From assembly GCA_964036045.1 (NCBI GenBank), contig OZ038385.1:57383919-57447918 (forward strand): 64,000 nucleotides of DNA, in the 5' to 3' direction. Each line of letters opens with the position of its first letter. Positions within the stretch are counted from its first letter, which is position 1. The DNA comes from Eutreptiella sp. 'Long Island Sound 2002' (lineage: Eukaryota > Euglenozoa > Euglenophyceae > Eutreptiales > Eutreptiaceae). The notes below the pieces were generated by a model. The model did no database searches. It was not told where the DNA came from and saw only the letters and a program-made list of their open reading frames with translations. Positions 33,979 to 43,734 of the stretch are shown here, piece after piece. Made by a program: the position numbers and the translations under genes.

Positions 33979-34860
33979 TTGTGCCTCGTGTTCGATCCGC
34001 TGTGTAACAAGCCGTACATAGCGGGTGCAAACACCGAGGAGTTGGCAATAGTGAACCTCATTGCCGAACGAGAAGGCATTGAGGCAAGGGCGCAGAAGAG
34101 GTGGGACAAGTTTTTGGGTGAGTTTGGCAGTGTAGCTTTTGCCATAGCCCCCCTCTACTCCACCTTCCTACATCAGGAAGACGGTGTGAGCTGCCATCCT
34201 GCCTGCCTTCTGATGCTACATTGCCTTTTGTCTAGGCGTGTTGTCAACGGTAGCATCCAACTTCCACAAGACAGATTGTGGTTGTTGCGTGAGATTGCAC
34301 AGGCAGCTTTGCACTATCGCAATTCTCCGCATGCCCCCGCCCCCCCTATTGAGACCACACCCAGTTGGGCCTTGGCACGGATGTATGCTACGCCCTATTA
34401 TTCACCCAGCCGTTCGTCGTGCTTTTTTTGCGACGACACAACCCACATCACATGCCCTGAATGTGGAGTTTATCAGTGTGCCCTGCATGCTTCCGGTTTC
34501 TGTCCCTCGGAGATATGTGTGGCATTGCGCAAATGGAGAGTGCAATTTACTGCCACACTGGCATGCATTGTGTTGGCATTCGCCTTGGGTGACCAGCTTG
34601 TGGTTGACAAGCCGCCTTCTGTAGATGAGGTCCGTCCAAAGGTGGTGATCCGTGGTCAAGAATTTTTTGTTCCAGAGCATTACCCCAAAGATGCCTTTGG
34701 GAAATTGGAGTATGACAAAAATCTAATCAAAGAGTTGGAAGAAAAGACCACGGGCGTGCTTCGCAACATGTGCAAGCACAACCCTCCCTCTGCACAACCC
34801 ACATACAAAGATAAGAAGTCGGACCTTATCTACAAGCGCGTGTTTTGCGACTTCATATAA
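33979..34860 (+). CDS. Cysteine-rich protein, 5'-truncated
   Basis: A single open frame of about 293 codons ends at TAA in 34858-34860. It has no ATG near its start: the frame runs back into the tandem array, so the true 5' part is missing or lies in another exon. Residues ~148-185 hold CFFC...HITCPEC...CALH...C, a Cys/His cluster like a zinc-binding knuckle. Residues ~186-204 (FTATLACIVLAFAL) are hydrophobic. The C-terminus is lysine-rich. The cluster loosely resembles the C-terminal cysteine-rich domain of piggyBac transposases, but I see no DDD catalytic core. Codon use is lower in GC than in the surrounding exons and the 3' flank is (TA)n. It is probably the coding part of the 2.2-kb bounded unit. 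Confidence 0.5.
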   Translation: MCLVFDPLCNKPYIAGANTEELAIVNLIAEREGIEARAQKRWDKFLGEFGSVAFAIAPLYSTFLHQEDGVSCHPACLLMLHCLLSRRVVNGSIQLPQDRLWLLREIAQAALHYRNSPHAPAPPIETTPSWALARMYATPYYSPSRSSCFFCDDTTHITCPECGVYQCALHASGFCPSEICVALRKWRVQFTATLACIVLAFALGDQLVVDKPPSVDEVRPKVVIRGQEFFVPEHYPKDAFGKLEYDKNLIKELEEKTTGVLRNMCKHNPPSAQPTYKDKKSDLIYKRVFCDFI

Positions 34861-35099
34861 AGCACACGTGTATGCACCTCATATATGTATATATATATAT
34901 TTATGATATAAAAGCTCCTTCTTTTCTTGAGCCTCATTTTATTTTTGCTGACCTTGCAATACACGGTTTGGCCCGGGTGGGGCGCCACTTACACAAGTGG
35001 CCTGGAATAGACCAGGGGGCACCATGCCCTTAAACATAAATACCACCTACCGTTGACCCCCCCCCATAAACTTGGTTTTTTGGTTCAAATTCAAGTCCA

Positions 35100-35266
35100 A
35101 ATTTGTCACTACCTAGTAACCTAGTAAGGAAAATTTTTTAAAATTTTTTGCTTTTTTTACCAAGTAAAAAAAATTTTTAAAAAAATTTTTTTACTAGGTT
35201 TTGCTACATTTTACTAGGTTTTGCTACAATTTACTAGGTTTTGCTACGTGCATACTAGGTTTCACC
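35100..35266. repeat. CTAGTAAA repeats, right block
   Basis: ACCTAGTAACCTAGTAAGG and long A/T hairpin-forming tracts are followed by four ~19-bp units of TTTACTAGGTTTTGCTACA. The block ends with TACTAGGTTTCAC (35253-35265), the inverse of the left terminus at 33023-33035. Confidence 0.8.
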
Positions 35267-35267
35267 A

Positions 35268-35615
35268 AATGCCTGTGTGTGGGTGTGTGGGTGTGTGGGT
35301 GTGTGGGCGTGTGGGCGTGTGGGTGTGTGGGTGTGTGGGTGCGTGGGTGCGTGGGTGTGTGCCTGTGTGCCTGTGTGGGTGTGTGGGTGTGTGGGTGTGT
35401 GCCTGTGTGAGTGTGTGGGTGTGTGGGTGTGTGGGTGTGTGCCTGTGTGAGTGTGTGCCTGTGTGAGTGTGTGGGTGTGTGAGTGTGTGGGTGTGTGGGT
35501 GTGTGGGTGTGTGGGTGTGTGGCCGTGTGAGTGTGTGGGTGTGTGGGTGTGTGGGCGTGTGGGTGTGTGGGTGTGTGGGTGTGTGGGTGTGTGGGTGTGT
35601 GGGTGTGTGGGTGGG
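35268..35615. repeat. GTGTGGGTGTGT minisatellite, right block
   Basis: About 345 bases of the same G/T unit as at 32799-33016, in the same orientation, with GTGTGAG and GTGTGCCT variants. It ends 50 bases before the splice acceptor of the first ADP-ribosyltransferase exon. Confidence 0.9.
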
Positions 35616-35664
35616 GGCGGGAGGGGGGGCAATACGACATGGGCCGTGCACTCCATCACTGCAG

Positions 35665-38600
35665 GTGCCTGCGGGGGCACAGCCCCGAGGGAGAGACGAG
35701 GGACATCAGGGCCTGGACCTTAAGGATTTCGTACACCACCGGATGGCGAAGCAGGCGGGGCTCACCCTCGCGGAGGTCGCGGCGCTGCGACTCTACACGG
35801 GCCCGGCCTACGTCATGATCAACGGATCCCATCGAAAGGTCCGCCCACGTCTTTGCCTGCGAAACGTGTTTTTTTTGGGGGGGGGGTCCGTTTCGCCCCC
35901 CCGACGCAGGGGACGGAAGGGGGTCCGGCAAAAGGGCCTCAAGCGTTCGGACTGCCCAAACGACCGTTGACGCCGAAGGGCCCGTTCAGTCCGAAGGGAC
36001 GCAGGAACAACAGCTGCACCGACGGGAATCGACGCCATCGCGCGTTGCCTCCGTTCCGCACATGAGCCAAACGAGCACATCTCCGCTGCCCTCGGGGACG
36101 GTGGGTTCTTAGGACGCGGATCCACCGCCGCTGAGATGCGGCGCGTGTCTTGGTGCCAGGGGCGGGGGGGCGTGCCCCTCAAAGTGTGCGCCGCGGGGCA
36201 GCCTGCCGAGTGTGGGCGCCCATTTCCAGACCGCAAGTCCCGGTGTGTGTGGCATTGGGCCCGGAGAGGGTCGCAGGGATGACCCCGGGGGCTTGTGTGT
36301 TGCGTAGGGTATGGGGCGGGACGAGGGGGTAGCGCGGGCCCCGGGGTCCTCCAGCGCCAGACCCCCTGTGCACGTTGTGCAGGGCTTGCCTGACGTGTTT
36401 CCCGTGACGTCCTACTGCCTTGAGGCCGCCATCATCAAACTGGCCCTCATTGCCCCGAAACGCGACACCCTCCGCGGCATGTCTGGCCGCATGCCTTCCA
36501 CATTCGTTGAGGCCTACGAGGGTGGACAGGTCTCTCCGCCCCCTGTGCCTTTCGTTTTGTTCCTCCCGCCAGGGACTTGCTTTGATTTTCATTCCAGTGG
36601 GCGGAGGGGGACCCTTCCCCCCTTCCCCACCCCCCGAAAACCCCTCCCCCATAGCGCCAGCCAAATGTGCAGTGGCACAAGGATGTGCGAGATGCCGCTG
36701 CTCCTCCCACTCGGTCCGCTGCGCCCGGGCCACTGTCTTGGCCACTGTCCTCCTTCGCGGAAGTTCACTGTCCTTGGGATCCAAGATCCCATCCAGAGAC
36801 TGCCCAAGGGCCGGATACCAAGTAGCTTGTCTCGAAACGATGGTTGACTCTCAACCCTTATGGCCTTGGGGTGATGCAGGACACAGCCGACAGGGGGCGG
36901 GATGAGGTGATGTGAGGGGAGTGTGCCGGGGGTCCCAAAAGTGCCCTAATCATTAGAGGCGCAGAAGGAGCAAACCCTCAGTTCCAGAGTTCCGCTTGGC
37001 CAGTCGGGGCAGCACGGGTGCCACACCACCGGTCAGGGAGCTGAGCGAAGGTTGATGCCGCATGGATCCTTAGAGTCTTGACCACCACAACCCGCCGCCG
37101 ATGGAGAAACAGAAATGATGGGGTCAAGACAGCGGCTTGGCTGACCTTCAGGAGAAGATCGACACTGCATCATGCGGTGAAGAAAAAATGAGTGACTATC
37201 CGGGGCCCCTGAAATAAACCACAGATGGACTGTATGTCACACAGGGGGGGGGGGGACCACCCTCCTCCCCCACCCCCCTCTTAAGGGATTGGACCAAATT
37301 TACCTCCGTGCCGTCGGTGCAATTTTGCACGGTGTAGGTGGTGTGGCTGACTGTACCTTCTGCATCTGCCGCTGTTCCCCGTCCTTTTCTTGTCCTTTTG
37401 TTGGCTTCATGTTTTTGCCTTCACAGAACAGATGTTCGAAAGAGTTCGAAAGAGGCGCAGACCCCCCCGCGTTGTGCAACACGATACGGCGGCTGGCGGT
37501 TCTTGGGTGCGTGCATTTCTGGGGTGGCCCAAAAAATCACGTGGCCCTCCAGAATTTTGGAGGCCCGTTGCCCTCCAAAATTTTAGGGCGACGGGGCGGG
37601 GGGGTTACCCCCCTCCCCTTGACCCCTACCCACCTCATGCCCCTGCGATGGTATGGTATGGTCTGCAAGAACGCTGGTGGATGTGTCAAATGATCCCCCT
37701 CCCCCGACATTGTTTCACTGGCCTGTTTCCAGAGTCTCGAGGAAGACATTCTATTTGTTTGCACGGGGGTGTTTTCTTCTCTTCATTTATTGCGTGTGGT
37801 CGGGGTTTTGAAGCCACGTGTGTCCCCCGTGCTTTGGGGAGGAGTTGAACCCTGTCATGTACCCGCCGTGGCTGGGGTGGGTGGGTCAGGGGGGCAAAGA
37901 GGGGTGCGGTCAACAGGGGCAGGAGTAGCAAGAGACGAACTTGGGGTGTGACGCGACACAACCTGCTGCCGGCCGCACAATCCACGGGGGAAATGTTGTT
38001 TGGCCGGGGTATGCCCACATGGTGGGCCCCTCAACAGAGCCCCTTGCCACACACTACTTCAGGCAGCACAGGTTTGGCCTCGTACGAGACGCGTTGATGC
38101 ACGTGCGTTGTGTTTATGTGTGCTCTGCGAAACCACTTGTGGCCCTGCAGTCCATAAGGCACGGAGATGCGATCTGTGACAGCGCCTTCATGAGCACGAG
38201 TAAGGCCATCAATGTGGCCATGACCGGCAACTACGGGGGACAGACGTTATGTGTCATCCGAGGTCGCAAGAACCGGGACGGCTTCCTCCGATCCGGCGCC
38301 GACGTATGTGCACCGGGTGCGGGCCCCGGCCGGCGGGGTAAGGGCGCTGCTGTGGGGCTGGCAACAGCATTACGGCTCGTTGGGGGCTCTGGGAGGGTGG
38401 TTGATGCGTCAACCAGAATTTCCCGTCAAATTGCTACGAATTGAATGGGGGGATCAAATATGCCAAACAACAAAAACGCAACACCCCCGAAGCTTTTTGA
38501 CCCCCCCTCCCCCTCACGGCGCGGGCGTTGGGGCCCAGAACTACACTGCATGCGGGCGCACGAGAAGAGGGCGCCGAAAGCGCCGGGGAATTGCTTTGGG

Positions 38601-41532
38601 AAAGTGGGGGCAGTGGGAATTGTGTTGTGCAAACCCCCCCCCCCCCAATTGTTGGAGGTTGCGTGCCGTCATAAGGGTGTGCCATGGGGGGGGGGGGATG
38701 TACGCAGGGCGGTTGAAGGCGGGGTGAAGGATCAAGCCTAAGACAAACGGGTCTGGAGCAGGCGGGGGGCGATGAGAGGAAGCACCGGGGGGTGGACCGG
38801 CCGCGCTGCGATACACCAGGCCAATGTGTGTCGAAAAGGAGGGGGGCGGGCGGGCCCGGTCAGCGTGCAGCCCAGGGGATGGGGGCAAACCAGGGAAAGA
38901 GGCGGGTGAGGTGGGCCCACGGGAGACGTACCTCAAAACGGCCGTTGGGTGTGCGCATTGGTCTGGGTTTTCAAGAATGAACGGCTCGTACTGCTTGGCC
39001 CAAGCGACCGGGGAAAGGCAGTCATCGTGGGTGAGAGAGGGACAGGTCCCTTGGCGGCACTCATTCTCCTGCCGCTTCTTGTCCGATCCCTTTTTTTTTC
39101 TGTTTCACCCCGTCCCCCTCCAACAGCCCTGACGGTGCCGTGCCACTGTCTTGTCATTGCCCATCAGGTGTCATGGGTGTCCCAGTATCCCCATGAGGAG
39201 GAGGTGCTGTTCCCCTGCTTCACGGAGCTTTGGTACGTGAAGAAAGACAAGCGCGATTACAAGCAGAAGTGGTACAGTGACCGGAACTGCAAGGTGCGTG
39301 CCTGTGTGGGCCCGGGGGGTTGACAGGCTCGGGGTTGGCCGCCCAGTCTGTTGCCTCAACGTCCTGTTTTGCGGGGGCGGGGGGGGGGGGTCATGGTGCG
39401 GTTGTGTTGCGCTGCCGGAAGAATGCAAAAATGGAAGAATGTGGTCCATCCCTCCTCCCGCAGGCCGTGCACACTCAGCGTAGATTGACCCACACTGTCC
39501 GGTGGCCCAGGAGTGGGTTTTAGGCGTTTACTTTTGTGTTATGCATTTTGTTCAGGACCCCCCCCCTCCTCCCCCGAGGCATCATTTGTGGGTAACCGAC
39601 GGCTGCTGGCAGTGAACTGACGGCCGTTGACTGTCAACCGACGCTGACAACGGCATCTATTGGGCAGTCCGTTCTGTATCGAAGTCCAGGCGTACGGGAG
39701 TTGTGAAAGACCGCGTTGGTGGACCCCGTTTGGTGCTTTGGTTGCCGGGGGAAGTGGGGCTGGAAGTCAATAGAGCCCCTATCAATTGAGAGGTCTGGGC
39801 CGGGTCTGGGGCAGGGGCCTCAATCGAAAGGGCAATGTGGCTTTCCTGAATGTTGGGGCCGGGTTCAAGCACTTCCGGCACCTCGTCCATTGAGACCCTT
39901 TGGCGCTGCAAATCGCACTCTGTTGCGCAATGCGGGGGGTTTCGGGCTTTCGAAAATCTGTGAAGGCAAAAAGGCAATAAGAAGCCCCGAGAGTCTTCCG
40001 CAGCGTCCACATGCCCGGCCTGCAGCAGCTGTAGTACATGCAGCACCTGCGCAGTGGGTCAGAGTTGTGATGTGATGTCTGGGAGACAGCCGGGGCGGGT
40101 GCGCTTGTCTGCGGGCCTGCGGCGCTCTGTCCACTGGCTGCTCGTGGCCCATAGGCCCCTGGCGCCCTGTGTGGGCGCGAGGCCTCTGACGGTGGTATCC
40201 ACCGCGTGGTGGTGGGGCGCCACTGACTGCCTGGGAGGTGTTGGTTCGTTTGCCTTTGGCGGCGCCTATTGGCCTCTCGCCCTTGCACATTCTGACCCTC
40301 TGTGGGTCTGAACGCGTTTTGGTTGTGTCAACGGAGCCCCTGGATGACTTGTCCTGTTTGACTACTCCGGCTGTCCCAGAGACGGGCTGCTGCCCGTGCC
40401 GTTGACCAGGTGCATCCAGATGCACACTCCGAGTCCATGCTGGGTTTGCTGACTCCAGCACTGACTTGGCTTTTTTTTTTGGGGGGGGGGCTCTTAGTGT
40501 GGGGATGTGAAGCATTTTGACCCGGGGTCCTCTGGGGGAAGGGGCCATCATCCAAGCACACACCCCAACATGTGGATACACATGCGGCTTTGGCCTTTGA
40601 TTGGGTCCAGGGTGGTCGGCCACCTGAGACAACATTTTTCGTGTCCAGCACCTTCGGGTCGAAGGCCAGGGGGTTCTGCTATAAAGGCTGAGTAAATGTG
40701 CCGGTACTTCCGGGTGTACGCACTGGGTTGGGGGTTTCAGGAGTACAAATGCTTGTCCCGAGCAACTAGGGAGAGGCATCTTTGGTGCGTGAGAGTCGGT
40801 CAGTTGTCCCTTTGCGGCTGCTTCAGCCCCTTGCCGTCCCTCCCACGCCGGCGCCGACATGCTTCACATTCCCATGGCGGTGAAAATTGGAGGGGCTCAC
40901 CACCACCGATCCGGGAAATGTAACACAGGGGCAGGGGGTTCCGCATCACCAAAGTGTTGCCCATCGGTTGTGCGCAGCATTTCCAGGCATTTTGCGGAGG
41001 CGGGGGGGCAGGGCCGCCACCCCCCCCCCCCCTGCCCAGGGGTGCTTTCACTGGTTTGAACAGAGGGCTAAGAGGGCTGAGAGTGGCACGACACATCGCT
41101 GTGCTTCTCGGTGTACATGCGCTGCAGTGGGGAGGTGGATCACCCCTTCGGGGCAGCCCTCCCCTTGGGCCTGTGCCAACGGTGCCCCCCGTCCAGTGGG
41201 GCCAGCACAAGATACCGGCGGTGATGTGCCCAAATGCCCTGCCATCTCCCCGTCTCTGCCCCTATGTCTGGGTTGATAATCCACCGCTATTGCATGTTTC
41301 TCACACTGGATAACATTTTAGCCCTTACTGCTGCCGCCAAGGTCCTTGTGTTGAACCCCCCGTAGGCATAGGGGAAGGAGAGGAGAGGCTGTGTGTGTAT
41401 GAGGTGTCCATCCACCGCTATTCAACAGCGCACATTGCTTTGCTTTTTGTCTGTCAGGAGGTGTACGAGTTCACTGTTCGATGTTATTACAATACGAAGC
41501 GGAAGTGTCCTTTTGTGGCTGGGATGGAATGA
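35665..41532 (+). CDS. Arginine-type mono-ADP-ribosyltransferase domain, spliced
   Basis: Five phase-0 exons: 35665-35838, 36383-36529, 38151-38303, 39168-39293 and 41458-41532 (stop TGA). They give, in order, LTLAEVAALRLYTGPAYV (the ART entry helix and YTG motif), AIIKLALIAP with LRGMSG (the NAD-binding arginine), DSAFMSTSKAINVAM (the STS motif), SGADV and then WVSQYPHEEEVLFP (the E-x-E catalytic loop). This R-S-E set is that of arginine-specific mono-ADP-ribosyltransferases, which transfer ADP-ribose from NAD to target arginines. Every junction restores continuous motif text, and donors (GTCCGC, GTCTCT, GTATGT, GTGCGT) and acceptors (CAG) are canonical. Introns are 0.5-2.2 kb and carry poly-G runs and dispersed repeats. 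The last small exon is the least certain. No signal peptide can be assigned. Upstream exons to 18929 may belong to the same protein. Confidence 0.8.
37966..38560. repeat. Dispersed poly-C element, copy 7
   Basis: A degraded left module (CCGCACAATCCACGGGGG) near 37975 and a right module near 38438 (AATTGAATGGGGGGATCAAATATGCC, TTTTTGACCCCCCC, then GCGTTGGGGCCCAGAACTAC) flank the third ADP-ribosyltransferase exon, which lies between them. The exon may have captured or been overrun by the element, or the left module is coincidental. Confidence 0.4.
38945..39062. repeat. Duplicated segment, copy A (partner at 40705-40830)
   Basis: GGGTGTGCGCATTGGTCTGG, GGTTTTCAAG, TGCTTGGCCCAAGCGACCGG and GGGTGAGAGAGGGACAGG align in order with the sequence at 40705-40830. 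Both contain an acceptor-like CAG, about 50 bases, and a donor-like GTGAGAG, but the ART core needs no residues here, so I do not call an exon. Confidence 0.5.
39657..39910 (-). CDS. Possible terminal exon of a minus-strand gene
   Basis: On the minus strand an acceptor CGATTTGCAG (exon start about 39910) is followed by about 80 protein-like codons (SMDEVPEVLEPGPNIQESHI and onward) ending at a stop at 39657. Upstream, 40860-39910 is open in a basic, proline-rich minus-strand frame that could supply earlier exons. It would lie wholly inside the intron between 39293 and 41458 of the plus-strand ADP-ribosyltransferase. No family recognised. Confidence 0.3.
40705..40830. repeat. Duplicated segment, copy B (partner at 38945-39062)
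   Basis: GGGTGTACGCACTGGGTTGG, GGGGGTTTCAG, TGCTTGTCCCGAGCAACTAG and GCGTGAGAGTCGGTCAGTTG match copy A in order, with about 70 percent identity by eye. Confidence 0.5.
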
Positions 41533-42046
41533 GAGGGGGCCCCATTGCTTTGCAGTGATGCTTTCCTCCGTTCATCTAATTGTTTCTCCAACTCTCACGA
41601 GGGCTCATTCCGATGCCTCATCGATTTGTTTTGCCATTCTCATCTCGCTATGAGTACCAGTGCCTGCCACACTACCACCAAACATGGCAACCGACACGCC
41701 TCATGCACCCAATTCACCACGGGCAGAGGCATTGGCAGCCAAGCAGCAAAATATTAGAACATTATCATTGTGTCGTTTGTCATTGTTTTGTTCTGCTTTG
41801 CATTGTGTTTTGGCTTGGGATTGGGGCACATGTGCTGTTGGTCATGTACTGTGGTAATTTGAACATCCAGGAGGGTATTTTGGGGGGGTAAAGTGTGCTG
41901 GTTGAGGGGGGCAGGGTAGCTTTGCATCAGGATGGGGGGTTAAATTGTCCTACTTGGGGGAGGGGGGGGGGGGGGCTAAATTTGTTCATCAAAAAAATTT
42001 GGGGGGGGGATCCCACCCAGGTCACTGACAGGCCACCACGTATTTG

Positions 42047-42200
42047 CAGGGTCATTCACGTTGTCCAACAAGAGTTCAAGACCAATCCAAATGCTTCACA
42101 GGGTGGCGAGGGTTCTCATCACCTTCAGCACCTGCACCCTATTCATATTGCGGAAGGACTTCGTGCCTCTTCTATTTTGCTTGCTTCTTTTAGGGCATAG
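42047..42200 (+). CDS. Possible terminal exon
   Basis: The acceptor CGTATTTGCAG is followed by about 50 codons (RVIHVVQQEFKTNPNASQGG and onward) ending at TAG 42198-42200. It could be an alternative 3' exon of the upstream gene or part of the retroelement debris that follows. There is no family evidence. Confidence 0.25.
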
Positions 42201-42359
42201 TCCCTCCTGACAATGAAATCGGGGCGCTCATTCTCTGTTAAGAGCGTGCAGCCCCAGCCCACGCCTGAGGTTGGTACAAAATAACAAACCCTCCGATTGT
42301 GGACAGACCCCCCCCCCCAATTGTGGATAACAAAAAACCCACCAGCGGCGGCCGGGGGG

Positions 42360-42880
42360 GGGGGAGAGATGCTATTCCCATGGGAGGACCGTTTAGTGCC
42401 CAGTCTGTTGACCTACATTGTGTATGGTCCCTTCTCCGACGTCTAGGCAACGTGTCGGTTGCATCTGAAGGTGTCTTGCAATGGTCCCTGCCTAATGGTA
42501 ACGTTGTTGCGTTGCAACAGTTTTGGGACAATGTAATGGTTGCAGCCAAGGGACCCAGCCCTCGAACGACGATGTGCCGAGTGTGCCGAACCCCGAGAGG
42601 AAGCATGGACGCTGGATGTTCTTTGCCCGTGCCGTGATAAGGACCCCAGAGCTGTTTGCCACGGGGCATGCATGACAATGTCCATTCGGTGTATGGGAGT
42701 ATCACTGTTTGTGTCCCCCAGCGCCTTTTTTTGCCATGCTCATCCTAATGCCCTGAACGCCACGGGTGCTCTAAAGTTCAGTGCCCCTCTTCAAAGTTTG
42801 CGGGCGACCAACACCAGCCGAACCAGAAACATTTTTCTGTCGGCCGTGTCTAACACTATGAGGTTTGAGGTTTGATCTTT
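42360..42880 (+). pseudogene. Reverse transcriptase fragment (FRDN type), frameshifted
   Basis: The first frame reads GGPFSAQSVDLHCVWSLLRR, then LGNVSVASEGVLQW and LQQFWDNVMVAAKGPS. QFWDN holds the position of the catalytic YxDD box, and SAQSVDLHCVW is the preceding palm motif that I recall for this family. A frame change near 42600-42640 leads to MTMSIRCMGVSLFVSPSAFF and NALNATGALKFSAPLQS, likely the thumb. The same family is present at 21270-21960. No element ends are visible. Poly-G runs at 41960 and 42355 precede it. Confidence 0.5.
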
Positions 42881-43734
42881 CGGGTACTAGACGCCTTTCG
42901 GCCCCCGGGGGGGCTACTTGGTCGGGCCAAGTAATATGCGTCCCCCGGGACCTAAAGAGGGGGCCTTCGAAACACACCTCGTGCTTGGTGACGGTCCCCC
43001 CGGGTTCAGTGGGCTCGGAGCCCTATCCCTCCCCGGCCTCCTTTTCTACCACTCCCCGGTCAGTGTGCCTCTAGCGGCTTAGTGTCTGACCTAGGCACCG
43101 CCGCGGGCGCTTAACCACTACGTTGTCCCCTAATGTATGGTCGCCTAGGGTGCCGGCGCTGCCGGGCCCGTGCGACTAGCTTGTTGCCAGTGGGACCCCC
43201 GGGGTTGGCGCAGAGGCTGCCTAGAGCTGGTGCGTGGGGGTGGTGTTCCACTACTGCCTTGGCAGGTGCAGTGCCCTGGTTGTGTGTGTGCGGCGTGCGG
43301 GGCTGGTCGGGGGTGGGGCCGGTGCCTGTTCGTGCCCTCGGCCCCCCCTTTCTTTGTCGTCCCGTGTTCTACGCGGTGGGTGTGGCGGGTTGTCCTGGCG
43401 GGGTTTCATTTGTCTTCGCTCACCGGTACGCCATTCCATGTGGTCTGCTCGGTCTCGGTCCGGTGGCCTTTGTGTGTTGGTGCGTGCTCGCTCTCGCGTC
43501 GCCCGCCCTCTTGTTGTCCTGCTCTGGCTACCCCCCATCTTCTCTGTACGCGCACTGCGCGAGGTCCATTTGCAGGCCGCTGGTTGGGCCGTTCATGTGG
43601 TTCGCGCCCCTCCGCGTTTCTTGTTCGTGTCTCTCCTTCGTTGTTTCTGTGAGGAGGTGAGGGGGGGTTGGCTTCCCGGTCCCATTCTGCCCTCCCTCCT
43701 GGCGTCTAGATTCGGGCGCTGGGGCATATAGTCT
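42881..43734. other. GC-rich DNA without a defensible gene
   Basis: This stretch is strongly GC-rich and open in three plus-strand frames at once (43133-43731), the mark of compositional bias and not of coding. It may be the untranslated tail or long terminal part of the preceding retroelement, but I see no repeat ends to prove it. Confidence 0.4.

Noticed and set aside
35224-35680. Thr/His/Pro or Cys/Val/Gly repeat proteins of up to 167 codons
   Set aside because: They are pure readings of the GTGTGGG minisatellite on either strand.
36179-36784. 201-codon minus-strand frame
   Set aside because: It is antisense to the ART exon 36383-36529 carrying the catalytic arginine; no motif of its own.
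38975-39030. Extra ART exon between the third and fourth
   Set aside because: The ART core runs directly from GADV to SWVSQY, so an exon here would split a conserved strand; its phase also does not fit.
43133-43731. Overlapping 160-175 codon frames
   Set aside because: Three frames are open at once, the text is Cys/Gly/Leu/Val-rich without motifs, and no splice or start context exists; this is composition, not coding.
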